Shown: positions 8,834 to 19,739 of the stretch, piece after piece
Position numbering within the stretch: the stretch's first letter is position 1
How the letters are laid out: each line of letters starts with the position of its first letter
Program-made: the position numbers and the translations under genes
Notes under the pieces: model-generated
The model's database searches: none
What the model saw: the letters and a program-made list of their open reading frames with translations, nothing else
What the model was told of the DNA's origin: nothing
Assembly: GCF_902686445.1 (NCBI RefSeq)
Contig: NC_062232.1
Coordinates: 88,894,932 to 88,958,931 of the forward strand
Source: Sciurus carolinensis
Lineage: Eukaryota > Chordata > Mammalia > Rodentia > Sciuridae
DNA length: 64,000 nucleotides
Direction of reading: 5' to 3'

Positions 8834-11800
8834 ATGTCAAAAACAAATATGAGTCCATTGACTGGGAATACAAACCATATCACAATAATAACCCTGAATG
8901 TCAATGGCCTGAATTCATCAATCAAAAGACACAGACTGGCAGATTGGATTAAAAAGAAAAATCCAACAATATGCTGCCTGCAAGAGACTCATCTCATAGA
9001 AAGAGACACCCATAGACTAAAGGTGAAAGGATGGGGAAAAACATACCATGCACACAGACACAGCAAAAAAGCTGGAGTATCCATCCTCATTTCAGATAAT
9101 GTGGACTTCAAACAAAAACTAGTCAGAAGGGATAAAGAAGGACATTACATGCTGCTTAAGGGAAGCATAAATCAGCAAGACGTAACAATCATAAATATCT
9201 ATGCCCCGAACATTGGCTCATCCACGTACATCAAACAAATCCTTCTCAATTCCAGAAATCAAATAGACCACAACACAATCATACTAGGCGATTTTAACAC
9301 ACCTCTCTCACCACTGGATAGATCGTCCAAACAAAAATTGAATAAAGAAACTATAGATCTCAACAACACAATCAACAATTTAGACTTAACGGACATATAT
9401 AGAATATACCATCCAACAAAGAACGAATACACTTTCTTCTCAGCAGCACATGGATCCTTCTCTAAAATAGACCATATTTTATGCCACAAAGCTACTGTTA
9501 GCAAATACAAGAAGATAGAGATACTACCTTGTACTCTATCAGATCATAATGGATTGAAATTAGAAATAAATGACAGAATAAAAAACAGAAACTTCTCCAA
9601 TACTTGGAGATTAAATAATACACTATTATATGATGAATGGATAACAGAAGACATCAGGAGGGAAATAAAAAAATTCTTAGAAGTAAATGAGAACAAAGAC
9701 TCATCATATCAAAATCTCTGGGACACTATGAAAGCAGTACTTAGAGGAAGATTTATTTCATGGGGTGCATTCAAAAAAAGAAGTAGAAATCAACAAATAA
9801 ACGACTTAACACTACAGCTCAAAGCGCTAGAAAAAGAAGAGCAGACCAATACCAAAAGTAGTAGAAGACAGGAAATAGTTAAAATCAGAGCCGAAATCAA
9901 CGAAATCGAAACAAAAGAAACAATTGGAAAAATTAACAAAATAAATAGTTGGTTCTTTGAAAAAATAAATAAAATTGATAAACCCTTAGCCACACTAACA
10001 AAGAGAAAGAGGGAGAAAACTCAAATTACTAAAATTCGGAATGAACAAGGAAACATCACAACAGACACGAGTGAAATACAAAACATAATTAGAAGCTATT
10101 TCGAAAATCTATACTCCAACAAAACAGAAAACCTCAAAGACATCAACAAATTTCTAGAGACATATGAATTACCTAAACTGAACGAGGAGGACATACACAA
10201 CTTAAATAAACCAATTTCAAGCAATGAAATAGAAGAGGTCATCAAAAGCCTACCAACAAAGAAAAGTCCAGAACCAGATGGGTTCTCAGCCGAGTTCTAC
10301 AAAACCTTTAAAGAAGAGCTCATTCCAATACTCCTCAAACTATTCCATGAAATAGAAGAGGAGGGAACCCTCCCAAAGTCGTTCTATGAAGCCAATATCA
10401 CCCTGATACCTAAACCAGACAGAGACACATCGAGGAAAGAAAATTTCAGACCAATATCCTTAATGAACATCGACGCAAAAATTCTCAACAAAATTTTAGC
10501 AAATCGCATACAAATATATATTAAAAAGATAGTGCACCACGATCAAGTGGGTTTTATCCCAGGGATGCAAGGTTGGTTCAACATTCGGAAATCAATAAAT
10601 GTCATTCACCATATCAACAGACTTAAAGTTAAGAATCACATGATTATTTCAATAGATGCAGAAAAAGCATTCGATAAAATACAGCATCCCTTCATGCTCA
10701 AAACACTAGAAAAAATTGGGGTAGTGGGAACATTCCTTAACATTATAAAGGCAATCTACGCTAAGCCCATGGCTAATATCATTCTAAATGGTGAAAAACT
10801 GAAAGCGTTCCCCCTAAAATCTGGAACAAGGCAGGGATGCCCTCTTTCACCGCTTCTATTCAACATCGTCCTTGAGACTCTAGCCAGAGCAATCAGACAA
10901 TCCAAATAAATTAAAGGGATACGAATAGGGAAAGAAGAACTCAAACTATCCCTGTTCGCTGATGACATGATTATATACTTAGAGGAACCTGGAAATTCCA
11001 CCAGAAAACTTTTAGAACTCATAAGTGAATTCAGTAAAGTAGCAGGTTACAAGATCAATGCTCATAAATCCAATGCATTTTTATACATAAGTGATGAATC
11101 TTCAGAAAGAGAAATTAGGAAAACTACCCCATTCACAATAGCATCGAAAAAAATAAAATACTTGGGAATCAATCTCACAAAAGAGGTGAAAGACCTCTAC
11201 AATGAGAACTACAGAACACTAAAGAAAGAAATTCAAGAAAACCTTAGAAGATGGAAAGATCTCCCATGTTCCTGGATAGGCAGAATTAATATTGTCAAAA
11301 TGGCTATACTACCTAAAGTGCTATACAGATTCAATGCAATTCCAATTAAAATCCCAATGATGTACCTTGCAGAAATAGAGCAAGCAATTATGAAATTCAT
11401 CTGGAAGAATAAAAAACCTAGAATAGCTAAAGCAATCCTCACTAGCAAGAGCGAAGCAGGGGGTATTGCAATACCAGATCTTCAACTCTACTACAAAGCA
11501 ATAGTAACAAAAACGGCATGGTATTGGTATCAAAATAGACAGGAGATCAATGGTACAGAATAGAGGACATGGACACAAACCCAAATAAATACAATTTTCT
11601 CATACTAGACAAAGGTTCCAAAAATATGCAATGGAGGAAAGATAGCCTCTTCAACAAATGGTGCTGGGAAAACTGGAAAACCATATGCAACAGAATGAAA
11701 TTAAACCCCTATCTCTCACCCTACACAAAACTCAACTCAAAATGGATCAAGGACCTCAGAATCAGACCAGAGACCCTGCATCTTACAGAAGAAAAAGTAG

Positions 11801-12677
11801 GTCCAAATCTTCAACTTGTTGGCTTAGGATCACACTTCCTTAACAGGACTCCCATAGCACAAGAAATAAAAGCAAGAATCAACAACTGGGATAGATTCAA
11901 ACTGAAAAGCTTTCTCTCAGCAAAGGAAACTATCAGAAATGTGAAGAGAGAGCCTACGGAGTGGGAGAATATCTTTGCCAACCATACCTCAGATAGAGCG
12001 CTAATTTCCAGAATCTTTAAAGAACTCAAAAAACTCTACACGAAGAATACAAATAATCCAATCAACAAATGGTCTAAGGAAATGAACAGACACTTCACAG
12101 AAGATGTACAAGTAATCAACAGATATATGAAGAAATGTTCAACATCCCTAGTAATAAGGGAAATGCAAATCAAAACTACCCTAAGATTTCATCTCACCCC
12201 AATTAGAATGGCGATTATCAAGAATACAATGAACAATAGGTGTTGGCGAGGATGTGGTGAAAAGGTACACTCATACATTTTTGGTGGGGTTGCAAATTAG
12301 TGCAGCCACTCTGTAAAGCACTGTGGAGATTCCTCAGAAAGCTTGGAATGGAAACACCATTTGACCCAGCTATCCCACTCCTTGGCCTATACCCAAAGGA
12401 CTTAAAATCAGCATACTACAGAGATACAGCCACATCAATGTTCATAACTGCTCAATTCACCATAGCCAGATTGTGGAACCAACCTAGATGCCCTTCAGTT
12501 GATGAATGGATAAAGAAACTGTGGCATATTTATACAATGGAATATTACTCCGCAATGAAGAATGATAAAATTATGGGATTTGTAGGCAAATGGATGAAAT
12601 TGGAGAATATCATGCTAAGTGAGATAAGCCAATCTCAAAAAACTGAAGGACGAATGATCTCGCTGATAAGCGGATGA
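8834..12677 (+). pseudogene. L1 ORF2 (endonuclease-reverse transcriptase), broken
   Basis: ORF2p nicks target DNA and copies L1 RNA. The open part (8,834-10,906, 691 residues) has an APE-type endonuclease: LNVNGLNSS near residue 21, CLQETHL with E51, GDFN with D153/N155, and SDHN at 236-239. The RT follows: [39 protein letters not shown] and [18 protein letters not shown] at 10,907-10,909, where the family has Glu, lies just before the catalytic FADD (10,955-10,966). The same frame then runs to 11,563. Single-base losses near 11,540-11,560 and 12,262 move the thumb and Cys-rich ends (CWRGCGEK; the [20 protein letters not shown] block) into two other frames. Also odd: SPEPDGF where SPGPDGF is usual. 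Confidence 0.95.
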
Positions 12678-12933
12678 GGACATATAATGGGGGTGGGAGG
12701 GGTTAGCATTAGGTTTAGGGTTAGGTTTAGGGTTAGGGATAAGGAGAGCAGTGAGAATGAAGGAAAGAAAGACTGTATAGAGGGAAAAGAGGGGTGGGGG
12801 GGTGGGGGGGAAGGGAAAAAAATAAACATCATTGCCCTATGTAATCATATGATTACACAAATGGTATACCTTGACTCTATGTACAAATAGAGAAACAACA
12901 TGTATCCCATTTGTATACAATTAAAAAAAAAAA
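12678..12933 (+). repeat. L1 copy A 3'UTR: TTAGGG-like tract, G-rich tract, poly-A
   Basis: About 12,704-12,740 has TTAGCATTAGG, TTTAGGGTTAGG, TTTAGGGTTAGGG. 12,790-12,812 has GGGGTGGGGGGGTGGGGGGG, a G-quadruplex candidate. Then come GTATCCCATTTG and the A tail. Confidence 0.9.
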
Positions 12934-13952
12934 AAGAAACTATCAGCAATGCGAAGAAAGAGCCTACAGAGTGGGAGAAAATCTTTGCCAATCATACTTC
13001 AGATAGAGCACTAATCTCCAGAATCTATAAAGAACTCAAAAAACTCTACACCAAGAATGCAAATAATCCAATCAACAAATGGGCTAAGGAAATGAACAGA
13101 CACTTCACAGAAGAAGACCTACAAGCAATCAACAAACATATGACAAAATGTTCAACATCTCTAGTAATAAGAGAAATGCAAATCAAAACCACCCTAAGAT
13201 TCCATCTCACCCCAATTAGAATGGCGATTATCAAGAATACAAGCAACAACAGGTGTTGGCGAGGATGTGGGGAGAAAGGTACACTCATACATTGCTTGTG
13301 GGGCTGCAAATCAGTGCAGCCACTCTGGAAAACAGTGTGGAGATTTCTCAGAAAGCTTGGAATGGAAACACCATTTGACCCAGCTATCCCACTCCTTGGC
13401 CTATACCCAAAGGATTTAAAATCAGCATACTACAGAGATACAGCCACATCAATGTTCATAGCTGCTCAGTTCACAATAGCCAGATTGTGGAACCAACCTA
13501 GATGTCCTTCAATTGATGAATGGATAAAGAAAATGTGGTATATATATACAATGGAATATTACTCAGCCATAAAGAGTGATAAAATTATGGCATTTGCAGG
13601 CAAATGGATGAAATTGGAGAATATCATGTTAAGTGAGATAAGTCAATCTCAAAAAACCAAAGGACGAATGATATCGCTAATAAGTGGATGATGACACATA
13701 ATGGGGGGTAGGAGGGGTTAGTGTTAGGGTTAGAGTTAGGGTTAGGGGCAAGAATGGAGGAAGGAAGGACTGTATAGAGGGAAAAGAGGGGTGGGAGGGG
13801 TGGGGGGGGAAGGGAAAAATAACAGAATGAATCAAACAACATTACCCTATGTAAATTTATTATTACACAAATGGTATGCCTTTACGACATGTACAAACAG
13901 AGAAACAACATGTATCCCATTTGTTTACAATAAAAAAAATAAATAAAGAAAA
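12934..13952 (+). mobile_element. 5'-truncated sciurid L1 (copy B), inserted in the tail of copy A
   Basis: It starts abruptly after copy A's poly-A with ORF2 sequence [15 protein letters not shown]. The frame stays open to the ORF2 stop at 13,691, including [18 protein letters not shown] and [13 protein letters not shown], so the C-terminus is intact. The 3'UTR has TTAGTGTTAGGGTTAGAG and GTTAGGGTTAGGGG, a G-rich tract (13,784-13,812) and poly-A ending at the shared right TSD. ORF2 ends of A and B are close but not identical. Confidence 0.93.
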
Positions 13953-13969
13953 AAAAATTTTCCTTGTGG
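13953..13969 (+). repeat. Target-site duplication, right copy, of the L1-in-L1 composite
   Basis: AAAAATTTTCCTTGTGG matches 6,658-6,674 at 16 of 17 positions. Confidence 0.9.
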
Positions 13970-14000
13970 TTTTGGGGATTGAACTTAGTCTTTTTTCCAT
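13963..14000 (-). mobile_element. Probable remnant of antisense ID-type SINE (L1 target)
   Basis: TTGTGGTTTTGGGGATTGAAC resembles the reverse complement of the ID/MEN B-box region (tggtgctggggattgaaccc). The L1 composite seems to have inserted at its edge. Confidence 0.45.
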
Positions 14001-14164
14001 CTAGTCTCCTATATCTCCCACAGGTGATTTTTATTTTACTTACTTCTTTATCTTTTTCTGTAAGTATTTAAATGTTTTTCACTGACCTTGTATTATTTAT
14101 AGCATCAGGGAAAAAATAGTCCAAGTTCTTTTGATTTTGGATGCAAATTTTTTGAGGAATTCAA

Positions 14165-14334
14165 GTTCTTTGCATTTTATTTTTAAATTTAATTCATTTT
14201 AACTGATACATAAAACATAAAAATGTACATATTAATATGGTAAATGTGATGTTTTGATACATGTATACACTGTGTAATCAGGATAAACATGCCTATCTCC
14301 TCAAGTATTTATAATTCTTTAATGACAAAAACAT
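14165..14334 (-). mobile_element. Old L1 3' end, antisense
   Basis: TTAACTGATACATAAAAC, gtacatattaatatgg and gttttgatacatgtatacac match antisense old-L1 3'UTR. It continues after the younger L1 at 14,347-15,465. Confidence 0.7.
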
Positions 14335-14346
14335 ACAAAATCTTTT

Positions 14347-15465
14347 GTTTTTTAATTTTTTATTCATCCTAATTAGTTATACATGACAGTAGAATGCATT
14401 TTGACACATCATACATAAATGGAGGAAAACTTTTCATTCTTCCGGTTGTGCATGATGTAGAGCTACACAGGTCATGTAATCATATATGCACATAGGATAA
14501 TAATGTCCAATTCATTCTACTATCATTCCTACCCCTCATACCCTCTCCCTTCCCTTCACTCCCCAAAGTACCTCTATTCTCTGCCCCCCCTATTGTGTAT
14601 TAGCATTCACATATCAGAAAACATTTGACATTTTGTTCTTTGGGATAGGTATATTTTGTTGAGCATAATATTCTCCAGTTCCACCAATTACTGGCAAGTG
14701 CCATTATTTCATTCTTCTTTAAGGCTGAGTAACATTCCATTGTGTATGTATACCTTATTTTCCTTATTAATTCATCTGTTGAAAGGCATTAAAGCTGATT
14801 TCTCAGTCTCGCTATTGTGAATTGAGCTGCTATAAACATTGACTTGCTGCATCACTGTACTGTGCTGATTTTAAGTCCTTTGGGTATAAACTGAGGAGTG
14901 GGATAACTGGGCCAAATGGTGGTTCCATTCCATGTTTTCTGAGGAATCTCCACACTGCTTTTCATAGTGGTTGCAGTAATCTATAGTCCCACCAGCAATG
15001 AATGAATGTACCTTTTCTCCCCACATCTCGCCAACATTTATTGTTACTCATATTATTGATAATTGCCATTCTGACAAGAATGAGATGAAATCTCAGAGTA
15101 GTATTGATTTGAATTGCTCTAATTACTAGAGATGTGAACATTTTTTCATATATGTTTTGATCGATCGTATATCTTCTGTGAAGTGTCTGTTCAGTTCCTT
15201 AGTCCATTTATTGATTGGGTTATTTTTTTTCGGTGTTAAGTTTTTTGAATTATTTATATATCCTGGAGATTAGCGCTCTATCTGATGTATATGTGGTAAA
15301 GCTTTTCTTCCATTCTGTAGGCTCTCTCTTTATGTTATTGATTGTTTCCTTTGCTAAGAAGAAGCTTTTCAGTTCGATTCCATCCCGTTTACTGATTCTT
15401 CATGTTAATTCTTGTGATTTAGGAATCTTGTTAAGGAAGTCAGTAGCTAAGTTGACATGATGTAG
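14347..15465 (-). mobile_element. 5'-truncated sciurid L1, antisense, with TSD
   Basis: Begins (in +) with a short T-rich tail and attcatcctaattagttatac, then the ORF2 C-terminus reversed (ctttgggtataaactgagg, gagtgggataactgg, ttctgaggaatctccacac). Ends near the ORF2 segment for 'FLNRTPIAQEIK'. TSD ACAAAATCtTTT at 14,335-14,346 and ACAAAATCcTTT at 15,466-15,477. Confidence 0.9.
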
Positions 15466-15469
15466 ACAA

Positions 15470-16035
15470 AATCCTTTCTTCTAGGTTTTGACATTTTCAG
15501 TATATAAGTGCTGTCTATAATCTTCCTATTGTGCAATAATGCACACCAGAGTGTTTTGCTCTTGTCTAACTATAATTTGGTACTCAATAATCAACCTTTT
15601 CTCTTCCCTCACCCCATAGTCTCTCCAACCTCTGATAACCAAATCACCATTATACTCTCAATACTCTTAACTTCTATGAGACCAACATTTTTAGAATCCA
15701 TGTGTAAGTGAGATCATGCTGTACTTCTCTTTCTGTGCCTGACTTATTTCACTTAATGATCTCCAGTTCCATCCATGTTGTTGCAAATGACAGAATTTCA
15801 TTCATTTTTATGACTAGATAATGTGTCATAGAGTATATGTACCACATTTTGATTATCCATTATCAGTTGATGGATACTTAGTCTGTTTTTGTTTCTTGGC
15901 TATCATGAACAGTGCTACAGTGAACATGAGCATGCAGATGTCTCTTTGACACATTGATTTCATTTCCTTTGGATATATGTGTAGCAATGGGATTCCAGAT
16001 CATACGGTAGTTCTACTTTTCATTTATGGAGGAAC
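15470..16035 (-). mobile_element. Old L1 antisense, continuation
   Basis: Continues the element at 14,165: caccagagtgttttgctctt, gtaagtgagatcatgctg, cttaatgatctccagttcc, ggctatcatgaacagtgc. These are reversed old-L1 3'UTR and ORF2 end. Confidence 0.75.
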
Positions 16036-16416
16036 CTCCTCCATTCACAACAACTACCAACCTGACTTTAATCTCTGAATTTTCCAATTCTGAGTATTTC
16101 ACATAAATGGAATCATACAATATATGACCTTTCATATTTGCTTTTTTCACTTAGCATAGTGATTTTGAAGTTCATCCACACATTATATATATTAGTGCTT
16201 CATTATTTTCTATAGGTAAATAATATCCTTCTTATGAATATATCACAATTTGTTTTTACATTCATTAAGTAACAAACATTTGGGTCTTTGGCTATTATAA
16301 ATAGTATTGCTATGAACACAAGTATACATGTGTTCATTTCAATCCCTGTGTTCCATTATTTCAAGTATATACCTATGAGTGTCATTAATGAGTCATATAA
16401 TAAGTCTAACTTTTGA

Positions 16417-16613
16417 AACTGGTTTTGTTGTTTTGTGGTACTGGAGATTGAATTCAGGGGTGTTTTGCCACTAAGCTTCATTTCCAGCTCTTTTCATTTT
16501 CTATTTTGAGACAGGTCTTTCTAAATGGCACGGGCTGGCCTCTAACTTTTGAACCTCCTGCCTCAGCCTTTTGAGTCACTGAGTTTACAAGCATTTGCCA
16601 TCACACCTGGCTA
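16417..16613 (-). mobile_element. MEN SINE, antisense, with TSD
   Basis: TGGTACTGGAGATTGAATTC (ID half) then TTTTGAGACAGG and CCTCCTGCCTCAGCC (B1 half), reversed. TSD GTCTAACTTTTGA at 16,404-16,416 and GTCTAACCTTTTGA at 16,614-16,627. Confidence 0.9.
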
Positions 16614-17199
16614 TGTCTAACCTTTTGAGGAACCATCAAAATGTTTTTACAGGGGCTGCACCACTTTACAGTCCTACTAGCAATGTACAAAATGTCCTTC
16701 GTTTTAAGTCAATTTTTCCATATCTTCTGGAACATCTATCATTTGCTGTTTCTTTTTTTTTTTTTAATAATAGTCATCCTAGTGGGTATTCACCCTAGTG
16801 GAAATTCATATGAAAATCACATTGTGAATTTCCTAATGACTGATGATGTTGAGTACCTTCCTCTATGCTTGTTGCTGATTGATTTATATTCCTTAGAGAA
16901 ATGTCTTTTCTAACCCTTTGTCCATTACTTAATTACATTGTTTTTGGTGTTGCATTATATAAGTTATTTGTATTTTCTGGACATTAGACCCTTATTTGCA
17001 AATATTTTTCTCTCATTCAATAGGTTGCTTTTTCACTCATTTAAATAATCATGTGGTGCTTTTTCTTCCTTCTCTTAATGTGGTATTTTACATTGATCGT
17101 TTTTCTTATGTTGAACCACCCTTGCATTCCTGGGATAAATTCCACTTGGTCACAATACATAATCCTTTTATTTCTCTATTTTATTTCATTTTACTTTAT

Positions 17200-17352
17200 T
17201 TCACTTATTGTGGGGCACTGGGGATTGAACACAGGGGTGCTTTACAACACCTGGGTCTCACTAAATTGCTGAGGTTGACCTCAAACTTGCCATCCTCCTG
17301 CCTCAGCCTCCTGAGTTGCTGAGATTATAGGCATGTGCCACTATATCAGATA
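17200..17352 (-). mobile_element. MEN SINE, antisense, internally deleted
   Basis: GGGGCACTGGGGATTGAACAC is followed almost at once by the B1-like half (TCTCACTAAATTGCTGAGG, CTCCTGCCTCAGCCTCC). The ID A-box part is missing. Confidence 0.85.
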
Positions 17353-17549
17353 CATAGTCCTTTCAACATGCTATTTGATTTGATAGGCAAGTATTTTGTT
17401 GTGGTTTTTGCATCTGTATTCAAAAGGAATATTGGTTTGAAACAAACATTCTATTTTAAGAACATTGGAATAATACACTTCAATCAAAAAACAGCATGGG
17501 AAAAAGGCATATTACATGATAGTAGTTATAACCTTGAAAAATATGTTTG

Positions 17550-17757
17550 ATATTTTTTGTATCAGGAATTGAGCCCAGGGCACTTAACCACTGAGCCATA
17601 TCCCTAGCCCTTTATTATGTTTTATTTTGAGACAAGAGTCTCGCTAAGTTACTTAGGGAATCTCTAAGTTGCTGAAGCTGGTTTTGAACTTGTGATCCTT
17701 CTACCTCAGCCCTCTGAGCTGCTGGGATTACAGACATGTGCTAGTGTGCCCAGTTTG
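17550..17757 (-). mobile_element. MEN SINE, antisense
   Basis: TTGTATCAGGAATTGAGCCC, CACTGAGCCATATCCCTAGC, TTTTGAGACAAG and GCTGGGATTACAGACATG in reverse order of the composite. Confidence 0.9.
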
Positions 17758-17782
17758 GCCATCTGCCTCGCAAGGAAATTTC

Positions 17783-17785
<3 letters not shown>

Positions 17786-17819
<34 letters not shown>

Positions 17820-17868
17820 TTTTTTTTTGCGGTGCTGAGGATTGAACCCAGGGCCTTGTGCTTGCAAG
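17786..17868 (-). mobile_element. ID SINE (BC1-like class), antisense, 5'-truncated, 16-bp TSD
   Basis: A (TTTTC)n/poly-T tail precedes TTGCGGTGCTGAGGATTGAA and CCAGGGCCTTGTGCTTGC, where it stops before the A-box half. Exact TSD GCAAGGAAATTTCTTT at 17,770-17,785 and 17,869-17,884. The element end overlaps a GCAAGG match with the target. Confidence 0.88.
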
Positions 17869-17884
17869 GCAAGGAAATTTCTTT

Positions 17885-19030
17885 CAAGAAAGATTTTACT
17901 TAATCTAGCCTATGTAGTTCAAAGAAACTAAATCTTTTGCTTATCAAGTCATTTTAGAGATGAGAGTGCCACAGAAGTTAAGTGATTTGCATGTGGTGAT
18001 ATTTACCATGAGCAGGAATTGGCACTTTTATTTTTTAACCCCTCACCTGAAACACTGCACTACACCACTCTTGTACTACTAATTTCCAAGACTTCAGCTT
18101 TCCTACCAAATAATCCATACCACCAAATTTTCCCTTGCTTCCAACTAAATAAAATTGTTTCATCGTTTATGGCAACTTCTCTCATGTATTCGCTTTGGTA
18201 GGGTTAGGAAACACACAGTCAAGATTTTATTATAAAAATCTTTCACATGCTTGAAGTATGATTAACCATATGGCTAAGATATTTAATATTTTCTTTGTCA
18301 TTGTTATTTGCCAATTCTCATAGGCTACTCTGCCCTGGACTGATGTACTCTCTACATCTGTCAAGGATATGAAGTCTCAAGTATTATAAACTGTCCAACA
18401 TAGGTAAGTTCACAAGATAATCTGACCCATTTTGATAGTGAAGGTATATGTAATATTTTAAAGTTTGAACAGTGACAGGAAAAGATCAAACCTATTTGAA
18501 ACTTTCAGTTTGAAATGATTAAAGTGATGCCAAGAAACAAGAGTAAAATCATGTACAATAGTGGTTTAATTCACATGCATGAGTCAATCATGTTTAGTAA
18601 GTGGGTGGCACTAGAAGTGGGTGGAAATAAGATGGTGAAAAATGGGGAGGAAAAATCAACAATGAAAAATACGTGTCAATTCAAAGTTCAGATGAACTAA
18701 AAGTGAATCAATTTGTGTTCCTGCAAAATAATTTCCACAATCATCTGTCATATATCAAGCTTAATATGACATGCTACTTCTGATATCCTTTTGAGGAAGT
18801 ACTGAAGGGCCCAACATTTCAGTATTTTTCAGTGGTAATTTCAAGCTCTGTAGATCCAGCTCTGACAGTAGCACTCAGCTCTATTGTATTTTGTCCTTTT
18901 GAACTTTTTCCATTTTTCCCTGATTTTAGTGTTTCTTTCTCCTTGTTTTGATTCCCTGTGGCTGGTACAAGTCTCTGTCTACTCCTGGTCACTGTCATTT
19001 CTCATGATTACCTTGAGGTTTTATAGAACA
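17885..19030. other. Unique sequence with one half of a local duplication
   Basis: 18,014-18,155 is repeated at 19,398-19,720 (see the repeat entries). Otherwise AT-rich, with no gene structure I can support. Confidence 0.5.
18014..18155 (+). repeat. Dispersed local repeat, copy 1
   Basis: GCAGGAATTGGCACTTTTAT begins a block ending TCCATACCACCAAATTTTCC. Both ends recur in the same order at 19,398-19,720. Confidence 0.75.
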
Positions 19031-19035
19031 TCAAG

Positions 19036-19290
19036 TTATATATATATATGTATATACACATACACACACACATATATATACACATATATATACATATATA
19101 TATTATATATAAATATATATAAATATATATAATATAAATATATATTATATATTTATATATATAATATATAAATATATATAATATAAATATATATTATATA
19201 TTTATATATAAATATATATTATATATTATATATTATATAAATATATATTATATATACATATATTATATATATAAATATATATAATATAAA
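19036..19290. repeat. AT-rich (TA)n-type satellite with inverted symmetry
   Basis: About 255 bp almost wholly of TATATA, ATAAATATATA and TATATTATA units with a short CACACA patch near 19,060. Highly palindromic, so a hairpin or cruciform former. Confidence 0.9.
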
Positions 19291-19397
19291 TAGAGACAAA
19301 AAGACAAAGGAGAGTGTTTTCCTTATATATATATTAATTTATATAAACCTTATATGCATGTCAAGAATATATAATTACTAATATATATATTCAATAA

Positions 19398-19720
19398 GCA
19401 GGAATTGGCACTTTTATTTTTTACTGATCTCCAAGAATTCAGTTTTTTTTTTTTTTGGTACTGGGGATTGAACCCAGGGACATTTAACCACTGAGCCACA
19501 TCTCCAGGCCTTCTTTTTTAATACTTTATTTAGAGACAGGATCTTATTGAGTTTCTTAGGACCTAGCTAAATTGCTGAGGCTGCCTTTGAACTTGTGATC
19601 CTCCTGCCTCAGCCGCCCAAGCCACTGGGATTACAGGTGTGTGCCACTGCACCCAGCCAAGAATTTGGCATTTTACCCCAAATCCATACCACCAAATTTC
19701 CCCTTGTTTCTAAATAAATA
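19398..19720 (+). repeat. Dispersed local repeat, copy 2 (contains a MEN SINE)
   Basis: GCAGGAATTGGCACTTTTAT to CCATACCACCAAATTTCCCC repeats copy 1, with an internal loss of about 45 bp and a MEN SINE inserted at 19,440-19,656. Confidence 0.75.
19440..19656 (-). mobile_element. MEN SINE, antisense, with TSD
   Basis: Poly-T, GGTACTGGGGATTGAACCC, CACTGAGCCACATCTCCAGG, then the B1-like half to GTGCCACTGCACCCAG. TSD CCAAGAATT at 19,431-19,439 and 19,657-19,665. Confidence 0.92.
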
Positions 19721-19739
19721 GATAATATTTACTTGTTAG

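Larger units (their letters stand above)
6675..12933 (+). mobile_element. Near full-length sciurid L1 retrotransposon (copy A)
   Basis: Order on the + strand: tandem 5'UTR (6,675-7,756), ORF1 (7,757-8,802), a 31-bp spacer, ORF2 (8,834 to about 12,677), a 3'UTR with TTAGGG-like and G-rich tracts, and poly-A. It carries one frameshift in ORF1 and one nonsense codon plus two frameshifts in ORF2, so this copy cannot move by its own proteins. The complete 5' end, readable TSD and few lesions argue for a fairly young insertion within the squirrel lineage. Confidence 0.95.
16040..17450 (-). mobile_element. Second old L1, antisense ORF2, carrying two MEN SINEs
   Basis: Reversed ORF2 with ttcacttagcatagtgattt, gctattataaatagtattgc, ctagcaatgtacaaaatg, cacccttgcattcctggg. 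Broken by MEN copies at 16,417-16,613 and about 17,200-17,352. Confidence 0.75.

Noticed and set aside
12704..12740. TTAGGG repeats as a chromosome-end or fusion scar
   Set aside because: The same tract recurs at the same position in three L1 3'UTRs, so it belongs to the element.
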